Source: Gloeotrichia echinulata CP02
GTDB taxonomy: Bacteria; Cyanobacteriota; Cyanobacteriia; Cyanobacteriales; Nostocaceae
DNA length: 64,000 nt
Assembly (NCBI GenBank): GCA_038087035.1
Contig: CP051187.1
Location: 4,035,001-4,099,000 of the forward strand
Direction of reading: 5' to 3'
The notes beneath the pieces are model-generated. The model was not told the origin of the DNA and searched no databases. It was given only the letters and a program-made list of their open reading frames with translations. The position numbers were made by a program, and so were the translations under genes. The first letter of the stretch is position 1, and each line of letters starts with the position of its first letter. Positions 25,458-34,928 of this stretch are shown here, piece after piece.

Positions 25458-28400
25458 TTATTGTAATTTACCTGCAATTGTAAATGCTGCCCAAAAGTAA
25501 GGATGAGTATACAGTTTTTGCTCTGGTGCTAGTTTACTAGTTCTATACATCTGTGTTGCGACATAAGCCCTAATTCTTAATTCATCTGGATGCAAATTAA
25601 GCAATAAGTCTTCATACCATTGTGTCAGTTCCCTAGCTGTGAGTTCTTTCAGCCATGCTGTGGCTTCGGTTAAAGCAGTAGCTGCGGATTTATCTGGCTG
25701 TAGTCGTCGATAAAACTCAATCATCACCAAAGCATTAGCAAATGATTCTACAGTCCAAAGGGTACTCACCACCAGGGAAACTCCCGCACTCAAGAAACCA
25801 CTAACTAAATCCACATATTCGCTGGTGATATTGTGGTTGTGATTGCTGATAGTTTCGCATCCTGAAAGCGTAACAAGGTTGTAACTGACTAGAGTTTGTT
25901 GAATGATTTCTTCTAGGGTGAGTTTGTCTTCATACGCTAATGCCAATTCTGATTTTCTAGGTTCAGTCAAGTTGTTTGTGCTATGCCCTGTAAAGTGAAA
26001 TATATGGTGATCATCAAATAAGGCATTTTCTACAATATTTTTAGTAGCTTGTCCCCCCTGAATACGTTGACAATGCACGAACATTTCACTAACAAGTTCC
26101 GATTGCATTTTGGCAAATTTTAATGGAGAATAACCTGTGCTGTTGGGGTATTCTACACTCAGGAATAATTGATTATCTTTATGCCATATTGGCTCGGCTT
26201 TTAGAGTTAAGCCGATTTGGACGCTAGGCAAATAACTAATAGTGTAATTCGCTGCAACACTTGATATATCTTCCTCGAACAAAGAATAGTGACCAAATAG
26301 TGCATGAATAGGCAATCTGTGCAATTCACGGTGGGGAATTAAAATCAGTTGGGTGATACCTTCAAGTTCCTGTTCAATTGTGGAAATATTGAGCAAATTT
26401 CTCAGTTCTAAAAGCCTTTGTTCCATATCCAAGTGCCAGGAATGGTTCCTTTTGCTTTGTTGGTCTTGGATTTGGCGATATTCTTGATATTGTTGATGCC
26501 AATCTTCCAGCCAAGTTTCAAATTCTCTGAGACGTTCCACTGCTTCCGGGAGGGGAAACTCATCTCCATATATGGTGGCTACTGTTGAAGGTATTACCCC
26601 AAAATTCTGCATGGGTGTAAATATCAAAATTGGGGATGGCGCTTCATCTTTGAGAATGAAGGTATGTAGACATGTGGGGCTAACATGCCAGTAAATAATT
26701 GCAGTTGTGGGATTTAGCAGTTCTTGAATTGAGTCATATCTGGGTGAGTAAATCTCTTCTCGCAAACCAAAAAGCAGGGAATTGAAACAAGTATTTTTGC
26801 CGTCTTCGGCGATTTCCCAAGCTTCTACCAAATCCCCGTATTCTACGGCTAAATCTACCGCCAATTGCCCTAAACCTGCAAATTTGAGACTTAGCTGTTT
26901 TTTACTATCATCAGAGCGAGTTGGTTCAAAAATTAATTGATGAAATAAATCTGTAGCTTGTCGCAGAAATTCTTGTGCTGGTTCTGTTTCTCCTAACCCC
27001 AAATGTGTTTTGATCAGCGATTGCAAAACTTCTAAATGTAACTTAGGAAAATCTTCAATTGTCAGAGTTGACAGCGCTTGATTATATTCTGCTACAGCTT
27101 GCTGCCAATAATAACGGGGTGTGGAATGTTTTTTTCCTCGTTCGTAGTGAGTATTCGCAATTGCTAAATGTAATCTACCCCAACCTTCTGGATAGGTGTC
27201 TGGGCGAACGTATTTTAAACCTTCCTGATAGCTAGCCAATTTGCCTTGATAACCACTCTCCTTCAGGGCTGGATTTGTGGCTGTGATGCTAGTAAATAAA
27301 TTTAACAGCGCATCAGGATTAACTAAATTGCCGGCGGCGGTTCCTCGACCAATCCAAGCTTCCCAATAGTCAAGGTTGATTTGCAAAGCACTGTCATAAG
27401 AGGCGATCGCTTCGGCAAATCTTCCTAAATAAAACATTGCTACTGCTTGATTATACCAAGCTACGTGGAAGTCTGGTTTGATGGTGATAGCTTTGCGGTA
27501 GGAGGCGATCGCTTCTTCGCGATGGAATAAGTTATCTAAAGCTATACCGCGATTGTACCAGGCTAAGTAGAAGTCGGGTTGGATTTCTAGAGCTTGATCA
27601 TAAGATGCGATCGCCTCTGACCAACGTCCTAAATTAAACAGTACTACACCCCGATCAATCCAAACTTCCTGGTAATCGGGTTGGATTTCCAAAGCTTTGT
27701 CATAGGATGCGATCGCCTCCTCATATTGCTCACCCAAAGCCAATGCTATACCTCGATAATACCAGTTATCCTGGTCTTCTGGTTGCAAAACTAGGGCTTG
27801 GTCATAACTAGAAATGGCTTCCCATAACTGCCCTAATTTCAGTAGCGCCAAGCCTCTACTAGACCAAGCTTGTTGGTATTCAGGCTGAATTTTTATCACT
27901 TGTTCAAAACAAGCAATGGCTTCGTCAAATTGTCCTAATTCACCGAGGATACCACCGCGATTGTACCAAGCTTTGTAGTGGTCTGGTTTGAGTCTTATCA
28001 CCTGCTCATAAGATGCGATCGCCTCAGCAAACCGTTCTAAATGAAATAGTGTCAGGGCTAAGTTAAACCAATATTCATAATATTCAGGTTTAAGTTCTAT
28101 TGCTTGATTATAAAATGCAATTGCTCCTAACAAATTGCCTGTTTTCGCTTGCTGGAGAGCTTGATAAAAAAATGCTTGCGCCTGCTCGGATTTTGACTCA
28201 ACAATAACTTGAGGATTGCTCTTTTGAATTGCCAGATCCGAAACCAGTTGCTGAACTAAATTCGTATTTTCATCCAATCTCCCTAACAGCACATCTAAGA
28301 CCTCGGCTACATCAGGCTCTGATCTAGCCAAAGACTGCTCCTGTTTCTCCTCTATTAAGGGGGGAATTTCTCGCGCTTCTGGGTGGGGAGTGAGCAGAGG

Positions 28401-29153
28401 TTCTGGTTTTATCGTCTCCACCTGTTCTGGCTCGTGATAATCCCAGAACAGTTCGCCCAAATGAGCGATCGCATCTTCCTCTGAGGGAATCAGCAAAGTT
28501 GCTCGTTTTGTAGTTTCGCTATCTATTTGTTGATCATACTCCCAGATCAGCTCTCCTAAATTGCCCGTCCATGTTTCTTGAACAGAAATGAACTCCGGCG
28601 CTGGTATTGTGCTTTCGCCATCTTCCTCCTCATAGTCCCATAACCGTTCACCTAAGTTACGGATTAACTCTTCTCCAGGAGAAATGAGCAGAGTTTCTTC
28701 CGGCGTAGTAGTTTCAACCTCTTCTGGTTCCTCATTCTCGCCATACTCTGTCGCCATATTCCGCGTCAACAGCCGAATACCGATTTCATAAGCCAGTTCA
28801 CCGATTTGGCCAATACCAAGTTCACCCAGCTGCACCATTCGCGTTGCTAACTGAAGATTCGGAGCAGGCGAAATTAACAATCTTTCACCAAAAACCAGCA
28901 ACCAACTCAGCCAACGGTCATCACTAATACGATTTTCCATCCGCTGCAGATACTTTACCACCCACTGCTTTCCTCGTGCTTGATGCACGCCTTCCAGCAT
29001 CTGGGTAAACAAAAGTTCCAAATCCGCATTCGTCAGTTCCGGTGGTGACTCCACCACCCTGCGTCCCCTTGTGGCATTCTGAGAATGAGTCTGCTGACTG
29101 CCAAAGGGGCGCTTGAAAAACTTTTTAAGCCACTGAAATAGCCGCCTGAGCAT
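25458..29153 (-). CDS. TPR-CHAT caspase-like protease
   Basis: About 1230 residues. The N-terminal domain (to about 150) is shared with the next gene. An acidic linker follows with repeated LGE.L/IWEY phrases. About nine tetratricopeptide repeats (A-A-SY-QALEI-PD-Y-AW-NRG) span about residues 325-640. The C-terminal CHAT domain (about 930-1230) has the caspase-type dyad His in HFTGHS (about 1054) and Cys in LSGCET (about 1099). CHAT proteases are cleaved-substrate effectors in bacterial immunity and gasdermin-type systems, with TPRs as sensors; no gasdermin or reverse transcriptase partner is seen here. A GTG at 29162 is an alternative start; ATG at 29153 aligns with the paralogue (MLRRLxQW). 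Confidence 0.88.
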   Translation of the reverse strand: MLRRLFQWLKKFFKRPFGSQQTHSQNATRGRRVVESPPELTNADLELLFTQMLEGVHQARGKQWVVKYLQRMENRISDDRWLSWLLVFGERLLISPAPNLQLATRMVQLGELGIGQIGELAYEIGIRLLTRNMATEYGENEEPEEVETTTPEETLLISPGEELIRNLGERLWDYEEEDGESTIPAPEFISVQETWTGNLGELIWEYDQQIDSETTKRATLLIPSEEDAIAHLGELFWDYHEPEQVETIKPEPLLTPHPEAREIPPLIEEKQEQSLARSEPDVAEVLDVLLGRLDENTNLVQQLVSDLAIQKSNPQVIVESKSEQAQAFFYQALQQAKTGNLLGAIAFYNQAIELKPEYYEYWFNLALTLFHLERFAEAIASYEQVIRLKPDHYKAWYNRGGILGELGQFDEAIACFEQVIKIQPEYQQAWSSRGLALLKLGQLWEAISSYDQALVLQPEDQDNWYYRGIALALGEQYEEAIASYDKALEIQPDYQEVWIDRGVVLFNLGRWSEAIASYDQALEIQPDFYLAWYNRGIALDNLFHREEAIASYRKAITIKPDFHVAWYNQAVAMFYLGRFAEAIASYDSALQINLDYWEAWIGRGTAAGNLVNPDALLNLFTSITATNPALKESGYQGKLASYQEGLKYVRPDTYPEGWGRLHLAIANTHYERGKKHSTPRYYWQQAVAEYNQALSTLTIEDFPKLHLEVLQSLIKTHLGLGETEPAQEFLRQATDLFHQLIFEPTRSDDSKKQLSLKFAGLGQLAVDLAVEYGDLVEAWEIAEDGKNTCFNSLLFGLREEIYSPRYDSIQELLNPTTAIIYWHVSPTCLHTFILKDEAPSPILIFTPMQNFGVIPSTVATIYGDEFPLPEAVERLREFETWLEDWHQQYQEYRQIQDQQSKRNHSWHLDMEQRLLELRNLLNISTIEQELEGITQLILIPHRELHRLPIHALFGHYSLFEEDISSVAANYTISYLPSVQIGLTLKAEPIWHKDNQLFLSVEYPNSTGYSPLKFAKMQSELVSEMFVHCQRIQGGQATKNIVENALFDDHHIFHFTGHSTNNLTEPRKSELALAYEDKLTLEEIIQQTLVSYNLVTLSGCETISNHNHNITSEYVDLVSGFLSAGVSLVVSTLWTVESFANALVMIEFYRRLQPDKSAATALTEATAWLKELTARELTQWYEDLLLNLHPDELRIRAYVATQMYRTSKLAPEQKLYTHPYFWAAFTIAGKLQ

Positions 29154-29162
29154 CTGCCACAC

Positions 29163-30003
29163 TCTTGGATTTTAGTTTTCCTAGATTGTAGCTATCGTTG
29201 TGTTAAAAAAATCATTAATTCCGTAAAAACCCTCTAAACTTCTGGGGATCATCATCCTTTTTTTGATAATTAAAATACAATATTTCTTGACACTCTCCTG
29301 CCTTTAGGCGAGGAGATTCTTTAAAAGGAGATACCAGGAATGGCATTGCTCGTACCACAACTCCCAGAACCGTTTACCCGTATCCCAGTGTCGTGCGATG
29401 CGCGGTGTCAATTGCGCCTACTCCCTCCAAGCAGTGCGTAAACTGCCCATTGGGTCTACTTATCGTATGCTTGTTACTCACTCACTTAATTGTCCTTGTT
29501 TGTGGGGGCTGGGACTGGAGTACAGAGTACCGAATTACCCATGTAGAGTAACAGCCTTTTAACCAGAACGTCCCGCCACTGGGAGTTTCACCCACCAATT
29601 AAGGTCCTAGTTGCTGTGCTGATTATACCATGTAAAGCCGTCCTAGAAGGACGGGGTTTCATACCCATTTTTCTGATGATTTGCTAAATTGATTTTTTCA
29701 GGGACTGGGGATTGGGGACACTTCGACAAGCTCAGTGCATCGCTGGGGATTGGGGATTGGGGACACTTCGACAAGCTCAGTGCATCGCTGGGGATTGGGG
29801 ATTGGGGATTGGGGGAGAAGTTTTAACTTGCGAACTTGGAACTTCAGCTTCCGAACTTGGAACTTCGACTTGTGAACTTGGAACTTCGACTTGCGAACTT
29901 GGAACTTCGACTTGCGAACTTGGAACTTCGACTTGTGAACTTGGAACTTCGACTTCCGAACTCAAAACTTCAGCTTCCGAACTCAAAACTTCAGCTTCCG
30001 AAC
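29163..30003. other. Repeat-rich spacer between CHAT gene and its paralogue
   Basis: Contains the probable promoter of the CHAT gene next to 29163-29280 (AT-rich), the IS200/IS605-derived element, a GGGGATT heptamer region with two 52-bp direct copies including ACACTTCGACAAGCTCAGTG (29703-29810), and the 21-bp minisatellite. No gene. Confidence 0.75.
29286..29660 (+). mobile_element. Non-autonomous IS200/IS605-type element
   Basis: The left end TTGACACTCTCC with hairpin CTCCTGCCTTTAGGCGAGGAG matches the left end at 60585 (TTGACACACTCCC). The right end has the GCCGTCCTAGAAGGACGG hairpin, also found near 60727. About 330 bp of non-coding DNA lies between, with no TnpA or TnpB. This is the layout of an internally deleted or RNA-only derivative. 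Exact ends are uncertain. Confidence 0.6.
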
Positions 30004-30015
30004 TCAAAACTTCAC
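29822..30015. repeat. 21-bp minisatellite (inverted relative of 13.4 kb array)
   Basis: About nine units of 21 bp, first GAACTTGGAACTTCGACTTG plus C, then ACTCAAAACTTCAGCTTCCG plus A. Its complement shares GAAGTTCC.AGTTC with the array at 13438-13635. The array runs into the 3' end of the gene at 30004-30738 and provides its stop codon. Confidence 0.92.
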
Positions 30016-30738
30016 ACTGTTCCCGTCCCCTGCTGAATCTGTTTCATCAGTACTCGATTGATTAGCAGCATAGAATTGATTAATCAATGCCTGGATAATA
30101 ACTTGTGGATCGTCTGTTTCAATTCCCATTTGTTGGACTATCTGCTCACGCAGGTTTTCATCCTGTTGCAACATCACAAATAACTCTTCTAAGGAGAGGG
30201 TTTGGTATTCTCCCTCGCCTGACTCGGGGATATTTTCAACAGAGTCTGCTTCATCTTGTGTTAGATAGTTCTCTGGGAGTGGAAAATTCTCGTTGACAGC
30301 ATCAGGCCCTTCATATTCCCAGATTGGTTCCCGTTGATTGCGCGTCAACAATTGCATCCCAATATTATAGGCAAGGTCTCCAATCTCGCCGATCTCCAAT
30401 TCACCCAGTTGCACCAACCGCGCTGCTAATTCATTATTGGGTGTAGCTGATGCTAGCAATTTTTCACCGAAGCGCCGTAACCACTCCACCCAGCGATCAG
30501 TTGGGACGCGATGTTCAATATTATGTAGCCACTTTACCACCCAGGCTTGACCTCGTGCCTGATGCACTCCAGCCAAAAGTTCGGTGAAGAGAAATTCCAA
30601 ATCCGTATCGGCTAGGGGTGGCGGTGGTGCTTTTTGAACATCCACCCTAACATTTAAGGGAGTCTGTTTCCCCCCAAACAAACTTTGAAACAGCTTTTTT
30701 ATCCACTGAACTAGCCGCCTGAGCATTTGCAGCACCAT
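30004..30738 (-). CDS. Stand-alone paralogue of the CHAT protein N-terminal domain
   Basis: About 244 residues. Positions 1-145 align with the N-terminus of the TPR-CHAT protein: MLRRLVQWIKKLFQ, DLEFLFTELLAGVHQARGQAWVVKWLHNIEHR, RFGEKLLAS, RLVQLGELEIGEIGDLAYNIGMQLLTRN. The rest is acidic, with LSLEELFVMLQQDENLREQIVQQMGI. No TPR or CHAT part. It lies upstream of the CHAT gene on the same strand, 840 bp away. It may be an adaptor or inhibitor using the shared domain for binding, or a fragment of a second CHAT gene. The stop codon comes from the first unit of the minisatellite (SVKF then TGA). Start chosen at ATG 30738 rather than TTG 30804. Confidence 0.72.
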   Translation of the reverse strand: MVLQMLRRLVQWIKKLFQSLFGGKQTPLNVRVDVQKAPPPPLADTDLEFLFTELLAGVHQARGQAWVVKWLHNIEHRVPTDRWVEWLRRFGEKLLASATPNNELAARLVQLGELEIGEIGDLAYNIGMQLLTRNQREPIWEYEGPDAVNENFPLPENYLTQDEADSVENIPESGEGEYQTLSLEELFVMLQQDENLREQIVQQMGIETDDPQVIIQALINQFYAANQSSTDETDSAGDGNSVKF

Positions 30739-31244
30739 TGAATATTGGTTCCCGTGACATACTACTACACTAATGCAAGCATACAGTGTAGGCTTCTCAA
30801 CCAATCCAGCTATTGCTTAGGAGGCGTTGAGCTTTGTTTTAAGTCCACGGAATGCCCTGCCGCCGACTATGCAATTTCTTTACACCTCGGCTTCGCTCGG
30901 TGTAAACCTTGTACCGTTACATAAGACCTATTCATAACTACTCACAAATAGACAAATCTACTCATGTTATGTAGTTTGATGCTTACTTCTTGCTACCCTC
31001 CGGGAACGCTAAGAGCGAACATTCTGGCAACGTCGGCGTTAACCAGTCCACAGGCTAAAACTGTCTAACTGACAGCTTGACTCAAATTGCCTACTTACTT
31101 TCACGCTGTGCAACGGAGTCCCTTGCCAATAATCGCGATGCTACTGGACAGAGGCTTATCAGACACCAACGGGGGTGAAGCAAACCATAAATATGATACC
31201 AAAAAATACAGAAATTGGGGCATTGGATATTGGGCATTGGGGAT
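30739..31244. other. Intergenic region with stem-loops, no gene recognised
   Basis: Apart from the promoter side of the paralogue gene, the stretch 30830-31200 has several stems (TTTACACC/GGTGTAAA at about 30871-30898, CTGTC/GACAG near 31063) and no homology I recognise. It may be the remnant of a mobile element or a structured RNA. An open frame at 31087 continues only into repeats and is not credible. Confidence 0.4.
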
Positions 31245-31440
31245 TGGGGATTGCACTTCTCTGCGAGACGCTACGCGAACGGCTCCGCTCTGTTACCAGG
31301 GATTGGGGATTGGGGATTGCACTTCTCTGCGAGACGCTACGCGAACGGCTCCGCTCTGTTACCAGGGATTGGGGATTGGGGATTGCACTTCTCTGCGAGA
31401 CGCTACGCGAACGGCTCCGCTCTGTTACCAGGGATTGGGG
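31245..31440. repeat. Three tandem copies of a 66-bp repeat
   Basis: Units start at about 31251, 31317 and 31383 with TTGCACTTCTCTGCGAGACG, include CTACGCGAACGGCTCCGCTC and end in GGGATTGGGGA heptamers. The copies are essentially identical by eye, implying recent amplification. The GACGCTACGCGAACG module is also inside the family A MITEs at 25 and 51 kb. Heptamers TTACTCA follow to 31490. Confidence 0.92.
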
Positions 31441-31647
31441 ATTGGATTAATTTACTCATTACTCATTACTCATTACTCATTACTATTGGGGATTGGTTAA
31501 TTTTTTTGCCCCATGCCCCATGCCCAACTCAAACCCTTGATTTTTCGTAAGTCTGGGAAATGTATCAAAGCGAAATTTCTGGTCTGGCGTTCATCAACAC
31601 GCGATAATAGTTTAGTCCCGAACTTGACTGACTGGGCGCTGCAATTC

Positions 31648-33585
31648 ATGTCTTACGAACCCCTGCACCACAAGTATCGCCCAAAGAGTTTTGCTGAACT
31701 GGTAGGACAAGAGGCGATCGCTACTACTCTGATCAACGCGATTCGCTCATCAAAAATCGCGCCTGCTTATTTGTTTACTGGGCCTAGAGGTACGGGGAAA
31801 ACTTCTAGCGCCCGGATTCTCGCCAAATCGCTCAATTGTCTGCAAAATAATTTGCCTACAGCCCAACCCTGCGGTGTATGTGATGTTTGTCAGGGAATCA
31901 CCAAGGGCTACACTTTAGACGTAATTGAAATTGATGCCGCCAGCAACACTGGTGTCGATAATATCCGCGAAATTATTGAAAAGGCGCAGTTTGCCCCTGT
32001 ACAATGTCGCTACAAGGTATATGTCATTGATGAATGTCATATGCTTAGTACCCAGGCATTCAATGCGCTACTGAAGACATTAGAAGAACCACCGAAACAC
32101 GTGGTCTTTGTATTAGCGACAACAGACCCACAGCGAGTATTACCCACAATTATTTCCCGTTGTCAGCGGTTTGATTTTAGACGTATTAATTTAGAGGCGA
32201 TGGTCAAGCATTTAAGTGCGATCGCCAGCATAGAAAAGATTAATATTTCCCCAGAAGCGGTAACGTTGATTGCTCAAATTGCTCAGGGGGGATTACGAGA
32301 TGCCGAAAGTCTCCTTGACCAATTAGCATTATTATCGGGTGAAGTCACACCAGAGCGAGTTTGGGATTTAGTTGGCGTGGTGAGTGAACAAGACTTACTG
32401 GCGCTTTTAGGTGCGATCGCCCAAAATCAAGCTGAAGCAGTTCTCGACTGTACCCGAAAAATCCTTGATCGTGGTCGCGAACCCCTAACAATTGTGCAAA
32501 ACCTCGCCGGTTTCTACCGCGATTTACTCATAGCCAAAACAGCACCTAATCGTCAAGATTTGGTGGCTTGTACTCAGCAAACCTGGAAAGGACTGCAAGA
32601 ATTTGCCCAAAAGTTAGATATAAGTAATATTTTGGCAGGACAGCAACACCTACGCACAGCGGAAGTACAAATTAAAAATACCACCCAGCCGCGTTTGTGG
32701 TTGGAGGTGACATTATTAGGATTGTTACCGAGTGCAACTTTTGTCCCACAAATTACCACCGTCTCACCCAGAGTTACCACACCAATAGTATCACCCAGCC
32801 ATCCCCCAACACCAAACTATTACCCCAATCCCTCATCTAGCCCATCTCCCTCACCACCTCCAGTAACGCCGTCTATTTCTCAGCCACCCCCCCAACAGAC
32901 GCCATTAAATCCGCCTGTACAACCAGAAACCCTAGAATCACCCCCACAGGAAGTTGACGGAGCAACACTAACAGACTTCAGTCAAATTTGGCAGCAAGTA
33001 CTAGGCAATATTCAGCAGACCTCAAAGCGAGAGTTGCTACGACAAATGTGCCATCTCATTGAATTTGACGGTGCTTTTGCTCGTATGAGTGTCAAATCTG
33101 AACCTTGGTATAAAAAACTTATATCTGATCTGCCGATGATTACGGCAGCTTTCCAGCAAACTTTTCAGCGTGAAATTAAAGTAAGTTTAGAAATAGGAAA
33201 TTCCTCAATTTCCACTTCAGCCAAAAAAAACCCTCCGGTTAACGGCTCACCGACGGTTCAGCAATCACCACCGCCCAGTTACCAGACCCAGCCACCAGCG
33301 CCAGCACCAGCGCCAGCACCAGCGCCAGCACCAGCGCCAGCCACACCAGCAGCAAAAAAAACCGAGTCAGCAAAGTCTAATTCTGGTGGAGTGCAAACTT
33401 CACCTCCTCCGCCAGCCAAAACACCCCCATCTGATTGGGAAACCGACGAAGTAGCGATCGCCGCTCAACGTTTAGCAAAATTTTTCGACGGACAAATCAT
33501 TCGGGGGACAGATGATGTTGGTGATTTTTCCGAGTCTGTGAATACATTTGAGGTACTAGACGACTCAGAATTCGATGATGAATAA
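31648..33585 (+). CDS. dnaX: DNA polymerase III subunit gamma/tau
   Basis: Clamp-loader ATPase that builds the replicative holoenzyme. The ATG at 31648 gives the usual MSYEPLHHKYRPKSFAELVGQ start; the open frame extends further upstream only through repeat DNA. Walker A is GPRGTGKTSSA near residue 43, the zinc module is C-(x)-CGVCDVC near 75, Walker B VIDECHML near 127 and the SRC sensor motif near 170. The 645 residues contain a long Pro-rich linker with an (AP)n run at 33296-33345 and a C-terminal domain. No intein is present, unlike the split dnaE/dnaX inteins known in some cyanobacteria. No slippery A-run indicating a programmed frameshift was obvious. Confidence 0.95.
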   Translation: MSYEPLHHKYRPKSFAELVGQEAIATTLINAIRSSKIAPAYLFTGPRGTGKTSSARILAKSLNCLQNNLPTAQPCGVCDVCQGITKGYTLDVIEIDAASNTGVDNIREIIEKAQFAPVQCRYKVYVIDECHMLSTQAFNALLKTLEEPPKHVVFVLATTDPQRVLPTIISRCQRFDFRRINLEAMVKHLSAIASIEKINISPEAVTLIAQIAQGGLRDAESLLDQLALLSGEVTPERVWDLVGVVSEQDLLALLGAIAQNQAEAVLDCTRKILDRGREPLTIVQNLAGFYRDLLIAKTAPNRQDLVACTQQTWKGLQEFAQKLDISNILAGQQHLRTAEVQIKNTTQPRLWLEVTLLGLLPSATFVPQITTVSPRVTTPIVSPSHPPTPNYYPNPSSSPSPSPPPVTPSISQPPPQQTPLNPPVQPETLESPPQEVDGATLTDFSQIWQQVLGNIQQTSKRELLRQMCHLIEFDGAFARMSVKSEPWYKKLISDLPMITAAFQQTFQREIKVSLEIGNSSISTSAKKNPPVNGSPTVQQSPPPSYQTQPPAPAPAPAPAPAPAPATPAAKKTESAKSNSGGVQTSPPPPAKTPPSDWETDEVAIAAQRLAKFFDGQIIRGTDDVGDFSESVNTFEVLDDSEFDDE

Positions 33586-33594
33586 CCCATATTC

Positions 33595-33701
33595 CAATAC
33601 GGTTCAGTTAAGCCTAAAACTGAATATTTATGTAGGTTGGGTTTCGATCCTCAACCCAACCTACGCAGGTTAATGTTTTTGGCTCTAACTGAACCGTATT
33701 G
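33595..33701 (+). mobile_element. MITE family A (copy 2, no target duplication)
   Basis: A 107-bp version with ends CAATACGGTTCAGTTAAG and CTAACTGAACCGTATTG and only the short core GTAGGTTGGGTT..AACCCAACCTAC. It starts ten bases after the dnaX stop codon and may serve as its terminator. The ten bases on each side do not match, so it is old or rearranged. Confidence 0.85.
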
Positions 33702-33889
33702 GGAAGCATCCCACACATCATGTGCGAAGTAATAAAGTTTTCTCTTTGTTGACCAGGATGTTTAAAGCAGGTCATCAAATCTTTAATATAACTCTCCGAA
33801 TCATTCTTATTTCACCCCAATATCACATAGACAATGTATAGTATTTACTGTGGATGATTACACGAAAGCGATTAATTTTGGAGGTCTTT

Positions 33890-34387
33890 ATGCAAGCTAA
33901 ATATATAAAAGCTTTAAGTATCAAGCGAATATATGCTGAACGCATTATTTCTGGTATAAAAACTATTGAATTGCGAAAACGTCCAATTGGTATGGAATTG
34001 GGTGATCTTATTCTTTTATATGAAACTGCTCCTGATGCTGTTATAAGAGGAGGATTCATAGCAGATAAAACTATATCTTTACCTGTTTCCAAAATGTGGG
34101 AACAGTATCATTCTGTGATGGGGGTAGAAAAAGAGTTTTATGACAGATATTTTGATAACTGTGAATTTGCATATGGTACTTTAATCTATCGTAATTTTAG
34201 CTTTTCTGACTTGCCTCTGAAGGAAATATATAAGCTCTGTTCTGGTTTTACACCTCCACAAGCTACAATCAATTGGCGTGAGAATTGGTATATTCATTGT
34301 GAGTGGATTAATGTACTAGAAGATTGCAGAAATGAATTGATTCTCAAAGGACGGCTCAGTAAACAATTAAATCTATTCGCCTATTAG
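33890..34387 (+). CDS. ASCH-domain protein
   Basis: A 165-residue protein with a PUA-like ASCH fold in its first half: YIKALSIKRIYAERIISGIKTIELRKRP (the GxKxxExR core), GDLILLYETAPDAVIRGGF. ASCH proteins bind or process RNA or act near toxin-antitoxin genes. Start at ATG 33890 is favoured by a perfect GGAGGT six bases upstream; the upstream ATG at 33854 lacks one. AT-rich compared with dnaX, suggesting acquisition. Convergent with a small unassigned frame at 34455. Confidence 0.75.
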   Translation: MQAKYIKALSIKRIYAERIISGIKTIELRKRPIGMELGDLILLYETAPDAVIRGGFIADKTISLPVSKMWEQYHSVMGVEKEFYDRYFDNCEFAYGTLIYRNFSFSDLPLKEIYKLCSGFTPPQATINWRENWYIHCEWINVLEDCRNELILKGRLSKQLNLFAY

Positions 34388-34454
34388 CGATTTTTCAAAT
34401 TTTGTAATTTGCGGTATGGACAAATTTTTATTTTTACTAAAGTGACATAATCAT

Positions 34455-34712
34455 TTACCATTCTATCCCTCCTTCTTTAACAATATCTTCATATTGCTGA
34501 TAGCTAATACTTTGCATATGTTGAGGGACATAATTAATACCAAATTTGCTAAATCTAAAACGAGGAATTGGGTTTGTAAATGGTACCCACCAACCAAATT
34601 TTAGCGCCATTGCACACCCTAGATTAGTCCCTTGTTGTTTGATATGATTGGCTCTTGCGTGTATAGCGTGCTTAATTATTAATGAAAGTCGATTAAATTG
34701 CTTTAATAACAA
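34455..34712 (-). pseudogene. Unassigned 85-codon frame, probably a gene fragment
   Basis: The frame has no ATG near its beginning (TTG at 34712) and a stop two codons before it. The protein (NHIKQQGTNLGCAMALKFGWWVPFTNPIPRFRFSKFGINYVPQHM...) looks like real coding sequence by composition. I recognise no family. It is probably the 3' part of a broken gene facing the ASCH gene. Confidence 0.3.
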
Positions 34713-34928
34713 GGCTTATAGGCGTTTATAATTTGATTTTTAGTAACAGTAGCTCAAATACAAAAAATAATGGCTTTTATCGGAGCCAGGCAAGGGTTTC
34801 AAACTTATTTTTTAACAAATTCAGCACGCTAAGTACGCAAGAACCAGAAATTTAGCCTATGACCGTGCCACCTGTAAGTGCAGCACGATTGGCTTTTTGG
34901 GTTTAATCGGATAAGGTTGATTTGTTCA

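Noticed and set aside
29712..30065. Open frames ELGTSTC / LANLELR / SSQVEVP
   Set aside because: Minisatellite translation; no gene signals.
31087..31550. Three overlapping frames of 91-137 codons
   Set aside because: Translation of the 66-bp triplication and heptamers.
31648..33585. Intein in DnaX
   Set aside because: The ATPase domain is continuous through Walker A, zinc module, Walker B and SRC.
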